The notes beneath the pieces were generated by a model. That model was not told where the DNA came from and did no database searches. It worked only from the letters and a program-made list of their open reading frames with translations. 64,000 nucleotides of DNA from JBEBVQ01 sp037190845. GTDB lineage: Bacteria; Bacteroidota; Bacteroidia; Chitinophagales; Chitinophagaceae. Shown here piece by piece: positions 1 through 8,196 of this stretch (the first letter of the stretch is position 1; every line of letters begins with the position of its first letter). The position numbers and the translations under genes are program-made. Where the stretch lies: NCBI GenBank assembly GCA_037190845.1, contig JBBCJI010000002.1:1-64000 (forward strand), in the 5' to 3' direction.

Positions 1-34
1 CGAGGGAATGGCGGTCGTACAAATCTGTCCACTA

Positions 35-111
35 CGTCATCCTGACGAAGGAAGGATCCCACAAAATGAGTATCCCATGTTTCGTGAGATCCTTCCTTCG
101 TCAGGATGACG
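35..111. repeat. 24-bp perfect inverted repeat
   Basis: The arms at 35-58 and 88-111 are exact reverse complements (core GTCATCCTGACGAAGGAAGG) around a 29-base spacer. The same arm recurs alone at 2729-2755, and a degraded relative lies near 36145-36170. This marks a dispersed intergenic element rather than a simple terminator. No gene lies in 1-214. Confidence 0.8.
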
Positions 112-130
112 ATGTAAACAGAATCATGCG

Positions 131-188
131 TTCCATCATTATATCCTACAAATGCAGCATGCTGCATTTGTAGGATATAATGATGGAA
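131..188. repeat. 58-bp perfect palindrome
   Basis: Every base from 131 to 188 pairs with its mirror position; the centre is GCAGCATGCTGC and there is no loop. It lies downstream of the stop codon of the minus-strand DUF488 gene, so it could act as a transcript-end hairpin, but it has no T tract and is far longer than usual terminator stems. Such perfect palindromes can form cruciforms or be the footprint of a small mobile element. Confidence 0.85.
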
Positions 189-214
189 TCAGTTCAGAGT
201 GAAGTATGCTATAG

Positions 215-760
215 TCACGAGCTTTCCTGGCTAAACAGGTTTTCGTCAGAATAAAAAACACGATCGCCTACCACCCGCGCTGCAGATGTATATGGATGCT
301 CACTGGCTTTTCCCGCTGCCATAATATGCAATACCGTCCAGCCTTTTGACTTCAGATAGTCGGACACCATGGAACGGTGGCATCGCCACCATACCGCTTC
401 AGAGCACATATACGCTGTTGGCTGCTGCAGGGCAAGAGTCTCCAGCTTTGCTACTGCCTTTTCAAACGCTTCTGTTTCCATATAATCGGCATAGCCGCGG
501 AACGAATCATTACGCCAGCGGTTGTTCTTTGAATTTACCTGTACCTTTCTCCTGCCGCCGAGGTCTTCCATGTGACTGTAATGGATACCACCCTTGTTTA
601 ATGCCGCTTCTAAATTTTCTTTATTGAACTGAGGATACTTCCGTGAACCGGGAAAGCGGCGGATATCTACCAGCGCCTTGATGTGAAATGAATGCAGCAT
701 ACTCATGAAATCATCCATGGTATGCGTAGAATGTCCTATGGTATAAATGGTATGTGACAT
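215..760 (-). CDS. DUF488 family protein
   Basis: The 181-residue product matches the DUF488 family: an N-terminal TIGHST motif, an early VDIRRFPGSRKYPQF segment, and a late CSEAVWWRCHR motif typical of the family. The biochemical role is not established. I chose the ATG at 760, which puts TIGHST close to the N-terminus and avoids overlap; an upstream ATG at 784 would overlap the preceding gene by 17 bases. It lies directly downstream of the SMUG2-like glycosylase gene on the same strand, so the two are probably cotranscribed. Confidence 0.8.
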   Translation of the reverse strand: MSHTIYTIGHSTHTMDDFMSMLHSFHIKALVDIRRFPGSRKYPQFNKENLEAALNKGGIHYSHMEDLGGRRKVQVNSKNNRWRNDSFRGYADYMETEAFEKAVAKLETLALQQPTAYMCSEAVWWRCHRSMVSDYLKSKGWTVLHIMAAGKASEHPYTSAARVVGDRVFYSDENLFSQESS

Positions 761-767
761 TGGGTGG

Positions 768-1457
768 TCATTTGCTGAATGCAAGGATATATTTGTCGAT
801 ATAACGCTGCTTTTCCTTTGATCTGTACTGCTGGATATAACGCGGATGCTCCAGGACTGTCAGACGGTCGAAGAGTCCTGCTTCCTTGTTGAGCTTGCGG
901 ATGAAATCTGCGTTCTTCTTTCCCAATACAAATACTTCCGAGGTGTCTAATCCCAGGCTGATGTGCTTTTGCAATGACGTGATCATAAACTCCCTGACCA
1001 TTTCAAAAAGTCCGGGATCATCATAATAATTGGCATTGAGCCATTTTCCGTCCTTCGTTTGCCGGACGATTGCCAGGGGGAATGGCGAATTGATATAGAA
1101 ATGTCTGTAAAATGTTTCTGCTCCGCCATATGCAGCTATCATATCGTACAAGAAAACAGAAGATACTTCGTGCGTATATGCCGATTTCATTTCAATGCCG
1201 CAAACCGTTTTGAGCCGCTTCGTGTCTGTAAATGGTACGCCCGTTACACCTGCTCCGTGCCGGCTTGGGTTGATCCCGATAATGAACCGGCGCTGTGCAG
1301 AGTCGTTGTAATATTTATGATAGAACTGCTGCATTACCTGCATGGTTTCCGGGTTATCCAGGTAAGGGTTCATTACCTGAAAACCTGAAGGCAGTCTGCC
1401 GGTATAGTGCAGATGACGGTTGAATGCAATAATTTTTTCTGCCAGGTTTTTTTTCAT
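768..1457 (-). CDS. SMUG2-like uracil-DNA glycosylase (DUF4918)
   Basis: The 229-residue protein carries the glycosylase signature GINPSRHGAGVTGVPFTDTK near residue 60 (the SMUG active-site region, GxNP followed by TGVPF) and an HPRYIQQYR segment near the C-terminus in place of the HPSP motif. Members excise uracil or related damaged bases in base excision repair. The frame is open up to an ATG at 1547, but the family start fits the ATG at 1457 (MKKNLAEKI). DUF488 follows 7 bases downstream. Family assignment is firm; exact substrate is not known. Confidence 0.82.
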   Translation of the reverse strand: MKKNLAEKIIAFNRHLHYTGRLPSGFQVMNPYLDNPETMQVMQQFYHKYYNDSAQRRFIIGINPSRHGAGVTGVPFTDTKRLKTVCGIEMKSAYTHEVSSVFLYDMIAAYGGAETFYRHFYINSPFPLAIVRQTKDGKWLNANYYDDPGLFEMVREFMITSLQKHISLGLDTSEVFVLGKKNADFIRKLNKEAGLFDRLTVLEHPRYIQQYRSKEKQRYIDKYILAFSK

Positions 1458-1586
1458 GCTGAGTTGTTTCAGTGGGTCGCCAGTCTGTATTTTAAATTTC
1501 CCAGGCCTGTCATAGCCCGGACGAAGAGTAAAGTTCGGTAGTATCAATGGTTATAACGTATTTTTACGTCTTTAATTTTCTGTTTC

Positions 1587-2675
1587 ATGGAATCAGCCGT
1601 TAACGGACAGGATGTGTCCGGCATTATTGGTAGCAGGCGACCGCTGATAATTTCAGGGCCGTGCAGCGCCGAAACGGAGGAGCAGGTGGTGCAGACTGCA
1701 TTACAACTCCGGGCAACCGGCAAGGTGGACGTGCTGCGCGCCGGGATCTGGAAGCCCCGCACCCGGCCGGGCAACTTTGAAGGCGTCGGTGTAAAAGGAT
1801 TACCCTGGCTGCAGCAGGCAAAGGCTCAGACAGGTCTGCCCGTTGCCGTAGAAGTGGCGACTGCGAAGCAGGTAGAAGATGCCTTGCGGTTTGACGTGGA
1901 CATTTTCTGGATCGGGGCGCGTACTACCGTCAACCCGTTTAGTGTGCAGGAGGTTGCCGATGCTTTGCAGGGTGTCCATGTGCCTGTGTTTATCAAAAAT
2001 CCGGTCAATGCGGATATCGAACTCTGGGTCGGTGCAGTGGAGCGCGTTAGTAAAGCCGGTATTGAGACGATCGGGCTGATCCATCGCGGGTTTTCTTCTT
2101 ACGGAAATACCGAGTACCGGAATGCGCCTATGTGGCACCTGGCCATTGAGATGAAGCGCCGCTATCCGGATCTCCCGTTTTTGGTAGATCCCTCGCATAT
2201 CTGCGGCAGGCGCGATCTGATCCGTGATGTGATTCAGAAAGCAACAGACCTGGATTATGACGGCATGATCATCGAGAGCCATATGGATCCCGATCATGCA
2301 TGGAGCGATGCAGAGCAACAGGTGACGCCCAAACAGTTACAGCAGATATTGGATAGCATTGTCTGGCGTATGGATACGGTTGCGGCGGAGGAATTGTACG
2401 AGCAGCTTGAAAAATTCCGGCAGCAGATCAATCAGCTGGATGATGAATTGCTGCAGCTTGTAGGACAGCGGATGCGGATCGCTGAGCAGATCGGAACGTA
2501 TAAAAGAGCGAATGACATTACCATTCTGCAGACAGGCAGGTGGAATGAAATGCTGGAGCGCCTTTCGCGGAATGGTAATAAGATGGGGTTGAGCAGCGAG
2601 TTTATAAAAAATTATTTCGATGCCATCCATATGGAGAGCATCAGGCACCAGGATGCGGTGATGAACCAGCGGTAA
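1587..2675 (+). CDS. Bifunctional DAHP synthase / chorismate mutase
   Basis: The 362-residue protein fuses two shikimate-pathway activities. Residues about 15-255 form a class I 3-deoxy-7-phosphoheptulonate synthase related to KdsA/AroG (SGPCSAETEEQV, RAGIWKPRTRPG, FIKNPVNAD, DPSHICGRR, IESHMDPD). Residues about 270-355 form an AroQ-type chorismate mutase (LDDELLQLVGQRMRIAEQIG, then KRANDITILQ). This fusion is common in Bacteroidota and usually lets prephenate or aromatic products control pathway entry. aroA and aroC follow, giving three steps to chorismate in one cluster, though a 291-base repeat-rich gap separates it from aroA. Confidence 0.93.
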   Translation: MESAVNGQDVSGIIGSRRPLIISGPCSAETEEQVVQTALQLRATGKVDVLRAGIWKPRTRPGNFEGVGVKGLPWLQQAKAQTGLPVAVEVATAKQVEDALRFDVDIFWIGARTTVNPFSVQEVADALQGVHVPVFIKNPVNADIELWVGAVERVSKAGIETIGLIHRGFSSYGNTEYRNAPMWHLAIEMKRRYPDLPFLVDPSHICGRRDLIRDVIQKATDLDYDGMIIESHMDPDHAWSDAEQQVTPKQLQQILDSIVWRMDTVAAEELYEQLEKFRQQINQLDDELLQLVGQRMRIAEQIGTYKRANDITILQTGRWNEMLERLSRNGNKMGLSSEFIKNYFDAIHMESIRHQDAVMNQR

Positions 2676-2966
2676 ATGTGTTGTTGCATTGATCGGATAA
2701 TGACAAGGAGGCATGAAACTGTCTACGTCGTCATCCTGACGAAGGAAGGATCCCACGTAATACAGGATACTTATTTTTGTGCAATTATAGACAAGCGTAC
2801 TGAGTGCGATGGCGGCTCGGTGGCCGCCATGACAAAGTGGTTATTGTTTAGCCACGTTCGTTAAGTGTACTGAATATGACGCTATCAACTATGTCATCCT
2901 GGACTTGATCCGGGATCTCAAGTGTTATTGCCATTAAATTTTTACAGCCTGTTCAGGATTAAATGT
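2676..2966. other. Repeat mosaic between DAHP synthase and aroA
   Basis: No gene is supported here. The gap holds a solo copy of the 24-bp arm seen at 35-58 (2729-2755), a GC-rich hairpin with arms ATGGCGGC and GCCGCCAT at 2809-2830, and a segment beginning GTCATCCTGGACTTGATC at 2893-2918. A short open frame at 2676-2864 is made of these repeats. Confidence 0.65.
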
Positions 2967-4253
2967 ATGCAAGCAATTATAAAACCTGCCGCGGTAGCAG
3001 GAACCATTACCGCACCGGCTTCCAAAAGTGTGATGCAGCGGACTTGTGCGGCGGCGTTGCTGTCCGGCGGAACGACTGTCATTCATAATTACGGAAAATC
3101 CGATGACGATAAAGCTGCCCTGCAGATCATCTGCGATCTGGGTGCAACCGTTACGTATGTGGATGATCATACCCTGGAAATTGCGGGTGATGGAAGCACA
3201 GATACCCCTCCGGCTATTCCCCGGCTCGATTGCGGCGAAAGCGGGCTGTCAGTGCGTATGTTCACACCTGTTGCCGCACGTGCGGCTCATGAAATAACGA
3301 TCGAAGGGAAGGGGAGCCTTACCAGCAGGCCGATGGATTTTTTTGATGAGGTACTGCCGCTGCTTGGCGTGTCGGTAAGCAGCAATGAAGGGAAACTGCC
3401 GGTAAGGGTCAAAGGTCCTTTGCTGCCGCAGGATATCACGATAGATGGCTCGCTCAGCTCCCAGTTCCTGACAGGATTGCTGTTTGTGTATGCCGCATCC
3501 GGTGCTTCGGATGTCAGCATTACAGTAGACAGTCTGAGTAGCAGGGGATATATTGATCTTACATTACAGGTAATGGAAGCGTTTGGCATGAATGTACCCC
3601 GGAATGAAGATTATCGGGTATTCCGTTTTCTCCCTGCTGACATTCCTTCATCAGCCGGCAGACGCAGGGATATAAGCATTGAAGGTGACTGGAGCGGCGC
3701 AGCCTTCCTGATGGTTGCCGGCGCAATTGCCGGACATGTTACGGTAGAAGGTCTGGATGTGTTTTCCGTTCAGGCCGATAAGAAAATACTGGAGGCGCTG
3801 CAGGATTGTGGTTGCCGTTTGTCTATCCAGGCCGACCGGATCGAAGTGTCACGGCGTCCGCTCAAAGCCTTTCATTTTAATGCTACCGGTTGCCCGGATC
3901 TGTTTCCGCCATTAGTAGCATTGGCGGCTTACTGCGAAGGCGCTTCGGTCATTGAAGGTGTACACAGGCTACAGCATAAGGAAAGTAACCGGGCGTTGAC
4001 ACTTCAGGAAGAGTTTGGTAAATTGGGCATTGAAATCGTATTACAGGACGACCTGATGATCATACCAGGCGGAAAGGTGTGTGGGGGCAGGGTGTCTGCG
4101 CATCATGATCACCGGATAGCGATGGCTTGTGCCGTTGCGGCTTTGGGAGCAGACGAACCAGTAACGATTGACGGAGCTGACGCGATCAACAAATCTTATC
4201 CTGATTTTTATAACCACCTGGCTGCTTTGGGCGTGCCGGTGCAAACGATATAA
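2967..4253 (+). CDS. aroA: 3-phosphoshikimate 1-carboxyvinyltransferase (EPSP synthase)
   Basis: The 428-residue enzyme transfers enolpyruvate from PEP to shikimate-3-phosphate. Recognisable segments are APASKSVMQR near the N-terminus (Lys and Ser contact PEP and substrate), DCGESGLSVRMF, SSQFLTGLL, DWSGAAFL and the C-terminal HHDHRIAMACAVAAL. Start chosen at ATG 2967 (MQAIIKPA), because an in-frame ATG at 2922 would add a non-homologous tail lying in the repeat gap. The spacing NxGxSGxxxR is replaced by CGESGLSVR, as in other Bacteroidota enzymes. aroC begins 3 bases after the stop, so the two are translationally close. Confidence 0.95.
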   Translation: MQAIIKPAAVAGTITAPASKSVMQRTCAAALLSGGTTVIHNYGKSDDDKAALQIICDLGATVTYVDDHTLEIAGDGSTDTPPAIPRLDCGESGLSVRMFTPVAARAAHEITIEGKGSLTSRPMDFFDEVLPLLGVSVSSNEGKLPVRVKGPLLPQDITIDGSLSSQFLTGLLFVYAASGASDVSITVDSLSSRGYIDLTLQVMEAFGMNVPRNEDYRVFRFLPADIPSSAGRRRDISIEGDWSGAAFLMVAGAIAGHVTVEGLDVFSVQADKKILEALQDCGCRLSIQADRIEVSRRPLKAFHFNATGCPDLFPPLVALAAYCEGASVIEGVHRLQHKESNRALTLQEEFGKLGIEIVLQDDLMIIPGGKVCGGRVSAHHDHRIAMACAVAALGADEPVTIDGADAINKSYPDFYNHLAALGVPVQTI

Positions 4254-4256
4254 GCT

Positions 4257-5243
4257 ATGAACACATTTGGCCGTTTTTTCAGAGTTTCTGTTTTTGGTGA
4301 ATCGCATGGAGATTGTGTCGGGGTAACGATAGATGGCGTACCGGCAGGATTGCCGCTTGCTGCAGAAAATTTTATGCCGGATCTGGAACGGCGTCGGGGA
4401 GGACTTCAGAAAGGAACCACACCCCGAAAGGAAGACGACTATCCTTTGTTAAAGTCGGGTGTTTTCAATGAACATGCTACGGGTGCGCCTCTAACGATCC
4501 TGTTCGAGAACAAAGACACGCGGAGCGCTGATTACGAAAAGCAACGTGCAATCCCCCGGCCCGGGCATGCCGATTTTGTTGCCCATAAAAAATTCGGTGG
4601 CTATGAAGATTACAGGGGCAGCGGGCACTTCAGTGCCCGGCTTACCGTGGGCATTGTGGCAGCAGGTGTCATAGCTAAAAAAATATTGCAGCATGTGCAT
4701 ATAGCCGCCCGGATCACGGAAGTGGGTGGGGAAGCGGATATAGATAAAGGGCTGGATAAGGCTGTTGCGGCCAAAGATAGTGTGGGCGGAGTGGTTGAAT
4801 GTACTGTTTCCGGGCTGCCTGTAGGCCTGGGAGAACCATTCTGGGATAGCGTGGAGTCTTTACTGGCGCACGCGATGTTTGCAATCCCGGCTGTGAAAGG
4901 AGTCGAATTCGGCGCGGGTTTCTCCGCTGCCCGGATGTTTGGCTCCGAACATAATGATGCGATAGCCGACCTGACCGGTAAAACCGTAACCAATCATGCC
5001 GGTGGCATCGTGGGGGGCATTACCAATGGTAATGAGCTGGTATTCCGAATTGCGGTAAAGCCGACATCGTCTACCCCCAAAGAACAGGAATCTCTGAATT
5101 GGGAAACCGGCGAACCGGAAAAATTCTCTGTGAAAGGAAGACATGATCTCTGTGTAGCCTTACGCGCACCGGTGATCGTGGAGGCTATGACAGCTATTGT
5201 GCTGGCAGATTTACAAAACGCGATTTATCGCGTCTCCATTTAA
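4257..5243 (+). CDS. aroC: Chorismate synthase
   Basis: The 328-residue, FMN-dependent enzyme removes phosphate from EPSP to give chorismate. Hallmarks visible are FGESHGDCVGVTIDG at the N-terminus, RRRGGLQKGTTPRKEDD, RPGHADFVAHKKFGG followed by YRGSGHFSARLT, GGIVGGITNG, and KGRHDLCVALRAP near the end. It is shorter than many family members (about 350-400). The last residues (AIYRVSI) and the stop codon lie in or just beyond a palindromic element that starts at 5221, so the C-terminus may have been reset by that element. Confidence 0.94.
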   Translation: MNTFGRFFRVSVFGESHGDCVGVTIDGVPAGLPLAAENFMPDLERRRGGLQKGTTPRKEDDYPLLKSGVFNEHATGAPLTILFENKDTRSADYEKQRAIPRPGHADFVAHKKFGGYEDYRGSGHFSARLTVGIVAAGVIAKKILQHVHIAARITEVGGEADIDKGLDKAVAAKDSVGGVVECTVSGLPVGLGEPFWDSVESLLAHAMFAIPAVKGVEFGAGFSAARMFGSEHNDAIADLTGKTVTNHAGGIVGGITNGNELVFRIAVKPTSSTPKEQESLNWETGEPEKFSVKGRHDLCVALRAPVIVEAMTAIVLADLQNAIYRVSI

Positions 5244-5290
5244 ACACATAAATCGTGTTATTGCGGAGACGCGATAAATCGTGTCTCTAC
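5221..5290. repeat. GTAG-ended palindromic element after aroC
   Basis: The 17-base arms at 5221-5237 and 5265-5281 (CGATTTATCGCGTCTCC and its complement) pair perfectly. The right part, 5266-5290, is itself a 25-base near-palindrome ending CTCTAC, matching 10762-10786. The left arm encodes the last codons of aroC, and CTA at 5287-5289 is the stop codon of the facing minus-strand gene. It probably also ends both transcripts. Confidence 0.8.
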
Positions 5291-5631
5291 TTTTTATCGA
5301 TTAATTCATCGGCCGGTACATACACCTTTTTACCTTTTTCATTCACCCAGTAAAACTGTGCGTGACCGTCAATAAATATGGTCTGACCATCAGGGCCTGT
5401 TTTGTCCTTGTAAATCTTGTCGGCAACGGCTGATGCTCCTTTTACGGCAATTTCTGCGGTTTTATCACTCACTTTTTCAGCGCCTTGCTTTATTTCCTTT
5501 CCGGCTGTCCGGGCGCTTTCCCTGATTTCCTCCTTAAAAGAAGAATCTTTCGGCTCATTAGTTTGTGCCGGAAGTTTGGTCACGAAGCCCAGGAAGGCAA
5601 ATAGGGTCATTACCGGAAGCAATCTTTTCAT
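5287..5631 (-). CDS. Small secreted protein of unknown function
   Basis: The 114-residue product starts with a clear signal peptide (MKRLLPVMTLFAFLGFVTK, cleavage near LPAQ). A lysine- and glutamate-rich amphipathic region follows (KEEIRESARTAGKEIKQ), similar to stress-type or YtxH-like helices. The C-terminal part reads FIDGHAQFYWVNEKGKKVYV. I do not recognise a named family. It is likely periplasmic. Its stop codon lies in the palindromic element shared with the aroC end. Confidence 0.7.
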   Translation of the reverse strand: MKRLLPVMTLFAFLGFVTKLPAQTNEPKDSSFKEEIRESARTAGKEIKQGAEKVSDKTAEIAVKGASAVADKIYKDKTGPDGQTIFIDGHAQFYWVNEKGKKVYVPADELIDKK

Positions 5632-5761
5632 GTTTTAGATGTTTTTATAGATATCAACTATAAATATTGTGCCAAAAATTAACTAATGTGCCAATTAGCT
5701 AATGATATTTCTCACGACGGGCATTAGCTAATCGGCTCGTTAGCCTAATCAGCTCATATAG
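5632..5761. repeat. Word-type repeat (CTAATGTGCCAATTAGCTAATG)
   Basis: The spacer between two minus-strand genes contains overlapping copies of GCTAAT, TTAGCTAAT and TGTGCCAAT (5670-5760). The same words appear in the elements at 23362-23461 and 42819-42948. No gene is supported. Confidence 0.5.
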
Positions 5762-6871
5762 TTAATATTCAGTGCCCTGGTAGAATACACGGAAAATATT
5801 CTGTCCGATCTGGTATTGCAGGACATCATAATGCAACCACCACCGCTCTGTATAGGCGGTAGTTACATCGTACAGCTCGCCTGCAGAAAACATCCGCAAT
5901 ACGTTTGCGCGGTTTACATAGGCAAGAGAATGATATTTTATTTCCAGATTTTCCGGGTAGAAGCTTTCCAGCGTATGTATACGCCCCTTATAAAATACCT
6001 TAAAATAACCCGTCGGATCCTGGTAGCTTACAATATTGTCTACTACACGCAGATTTTTTGGGGTAAAGAAACCGACCTTGTATACACTGTCATTATAGAA
6101 TATTTTAAAATATCCGTCATTGCTTTGGAAGGCAACAAGATCATCACCTGCCCGGTACATCAGCGGAGCAAACTCTTCCACCCGCGTTGTATTGCCTTTA
6201 TAAAAAATATTAAACTCCCGGTTGGCATTCAGGTAAGCGACCGTGTTCCGGCCAATGTCGAATCCCTGGATCAGATATTCTTCCTGGGCGATAATATTTC
6301 CATGATAAAAAATACGGAACTGATTGGCATAATTCACATAAGCAGCGACATTATCCGATACTTTTACGGAATTGCCGGATCCCTCATCGGTCTGGAGGGC
6401 TTCTGCGGCCAGGAAGTTTTCTACGGGATGTACATCGCCGTTATAATATATTTTCCATTCACGCCTTACTCCATCGAGAAAGAGGAGCACACTGTCGCCC
6501 AGGTAATATTGTTCGCAGATACCGGTCAGGTTTTTACTTTCTCCCCGGTCGAATACATTCAGGGAGCGGGCATTCAGATAGGATATGAGGTTGTCACTGA
6601 CGTTGAATTCGTTGGTGATTCCCTGGTTGAGCGTCTTTATACCGCCACGATAATACACCTTAAAAGAACGGGAATTATCAACATAAGGAATGGCTGAACG
6701 CCCGACCTTCATCTCTATGGGTTGCAGATAGTCCACTTTCCGGATCATGCCATTATCCCATACCATTACCTGGTTCTGCAGGTTGACCCAGGTCGACAAC
6801 GGCTGGGCTAAAGATATGGCGGAATACACGGTGAATAAGATTGTGGAAACTACAACTTTAAAGAGCATCAT
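5762..6871 (-). CDS. Secreted protein with FYxG tandem repeats
   Basis: The 369-residue product has a signal peptide (FKVVVSTILFTVYSAISLAQ). The rest is a tandem array of about eight units of roughly 40-45 residues, each with a core like YVNYANQFRIFYHGNI, ANREFNIFYKGNT, DGYFKIFYNDSVY or TGYFKVFYKGRIHTLESF. The regular aromatic-rich strands suggest a beta-propeller or solenoid exported to the periplasm or surface. No named family is recognised. There is no obvious type IX sorting tail, since the protein ends FRVFYQGTEY. Confidence 0.75.
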   Translation of the reverse strand: MMLFKVVVSTILFTVYSAISLAQPLSTWVNLQNQVMVWDNGMIRKVDYLQPIEMKVGRSAIPYVDNSRSFKVYYRGGIKTLNQGITNEFNVSDNLISYLNARSLNVFDRGESKNLTGICEQYYLGDSVLLFLDGVRREWKIYYNGDVHPVENFLAAEALQTDEGSGNSVKVSDNVAAYVNYANQFRIFYHGNIIAQEEYLIQGFDIGRNTVAYLNANREFNIFYKGNTTRVEEFAPLMYRAGDDLVAFQSNDGYFKIFYNDSVYKVGFFTPKNLRVVDNIVSYQDPTGYFKVFYKGRIHTLESFYPENLEIKYHSLAYVNRANVLRMFSAGELYDVTTAYTERWWLHYDVLQYQIGQNIFRVFYQGTEY

Positions 6872-7157
6872 TGTGCGGATTTAGCCGGAAAAATACAACA
6901 ATACACCGAAACTTCCGTTGAAAATAAAAAGCCGGCCTGAGAACAGACCAGCCCCTATAAACCCTATCACTATGAAAATTATAAACAAAGTTATACAGGG
7001 AATTGATTTTTCCAAAACATATGAAATATTGAAATGTTCAGCCAGACGAATGATTATTCACCCCCTACATTCACCCCTCAATCCTCACCCCTGGGGGTAA
7101 TCACCCAGGATTGCCCCTACTCAATGCTCACCCCTGGGATTCATTCCTCATCCCTGA
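6872..7157. other. C-rich spacer between beta-barrel and repeat protein genes
   Basis: No gene is supported. The stretch 7053-7155 holds repeated CACCCCT, CCTCA and CCCTGGG words (TCACCCCTGGG at least twice), reminiscent of the GGGTGAGATGTGA arm at 58138. It may be a remnant of a word-type intergenic repeat. Confidence 0.4.
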
Positions 7158-7820
7158 TTAAAACAGGTACATCAGCCTTAGCGTCCACATATTATTGTAC
7201 TGCTCGGCTCGGCCGAATTCCGGGTGAAAATTTTTCCGGATAGATAAAAGAGAATATTGAAAGCGCGCCTGGAGGAAAAGCCCTTGCCATATATGCAGAT
7301 TCCCGCCCAATATAAAGTTGAGATCCGATTTCCGGAATTTAAAATTGTCGAGCGTATCGTTATTAAACGCTGGTCTGGTTGTCACGGATTCCTGGCTGGT
7401 GATAAGCTGGGAGAAGGAAAAACCGCCACCAAAATGACTACGCCTCCGATCGAAATAATTGATCTGCAGCGGCACTTCGGCGTAAGCCAGGTCAATCCGG
7501 TAATCCTGTATCTGGTATGTTTTTGAATTGGATGCCTGTGCCATATTGGATCTGGACCCTTTCTGGGAATAAAGGATCTCAAGGCTGGCAGCTACTTTAT
7601 TCCCCAGATGAGCATACATAATGCCACCGGCATTCAGCCCGATTTTATGATATCCGGCAAAGTTATCACCGTCTATCTGGGTAAAATTACTTCCTAATAT
7701 CAATCCGCCATAGAACGTGCGTGGCTCTTCTTCATAAAAACTGGATGGATTCTGGGCAAAAGAAACGGAAGAAACCAGGCTCATCAGAATAAATACCGCG
7801 AATTGACTACTTTTATGCAT
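7158..7820 (-). CDS. Outer-membrane beta-barrel protein (PorT-like)
   Basis: The 220-residue protein has a signal peptide (KSSQFAVFILMSLVSSVSFAQ) and alternating amphipathic strands ending in an aromatic residue (WTLRLMYLF), as expected for a small outer-membrane barrel of the PorT/OmpA-like family. Segments such as GLILGSNFTQIDGD, HKIGLNAGGIMYAHLG and FLQARFQYSLLS fit barrel strands. The start at 7820 begins a normal signal peptide; an ATG at 7832 is also possible. The divergent gene at 7838 begins only a few bases away, so its promoter probably lies inside that gene. Confidence 0.78.
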   Translation of the reverse strand: MHKSSQFAVFILMSLVSSVSFAQNPSSFYEEEPRTFYGGLILGSNFTQIDGDNFAGYHKIGLNAGGIMYAHLGNKVAASLEILYSQKGSRSNMAQASNSKTYQIQDYRIDLAYAEVPLQINYFDRRRSHFGGGFSFSQLITSQESVTTRPAFNNDTLDNFKFRKSDLNFILGGNLHIWQGLFLQARFQYSLLSIRKNFHPEFGRAEQYNNMWTLRLMYLF

Positions 7821-7837
7821 TGAAACCGACATCGTAA

Positions 7838-8149
7838 ATGAGCTTCAAATATACGCCAAACACACTTAAAAAACTGGAACAACTCTTTGAGGAAGCGCGT
7901 TATATCGTCCGGTATGAAAAGGGAAATTTTAATTCCGGGTATTGTATGATCGAAGAAAGGCGGGTGGCAGTGATTAACCGTTTTCTGAATGTGGAAGCCC
8001 GGATCAACGTACTGCTTGAGATCCTGCCTTCTATTGAGGTGAATGAAGAAGAACTGAGCGGCGAAATGCTGAAGTGGTACCGGCAATTAAAGGTGCAGCC
8101 AGGAACAGCCGGGCAGGAAGAACCCGCGGCGCCGGAAACGGATGATTGA
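7838..8149 (+). CDS. Conserved hypothetical protein, 103 residues
   Basis: This soluble, charged protein (YTPNTLKKLEQLFEEARYIV, then MIEERRVAVINRFLNVEARI) has the look of a conserved Bacteroidota protein. I cannot name the family. It has no signal peptide or membrane segment. The next gene begins within about 50 bases, so the pair probably forms an operon with the metallo-hydrolase. Confidence 0.72.
   Translation: MSFKYTPNTLKKLEQLFEEARYIVRYEKGNFNSGYCMIEERRVAVINRFLNVEARINVLLEILPSIEVNEEELSGEMLKWYRQLKVQPGTAGQEEPAAPETDD
7846..7853 (-). promoter_or_regulatory. Candidate -7 box TATATTTG for the beta-barrel gene
   Basis: On the minus strand this reads TATATTTG, a perfect match to the Bacteroidota TAnnTTTG box. 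It lies about 25 bases upstream of the beta-barrel start at 7820, inside the 5' end of the divergent gene. Confidence 0.45.
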
Positions 8150-8196
8150 GGCGGTCTGAGTTTCTCTATTATGAATTTTATAAAATTGATCAGCAA

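Noticed and set aside
2676..2864. Open frame of 62 codons after the DAHP synthase gene
   Set aside because: It is made of dispersed repeat sequence and has no protein-like features.
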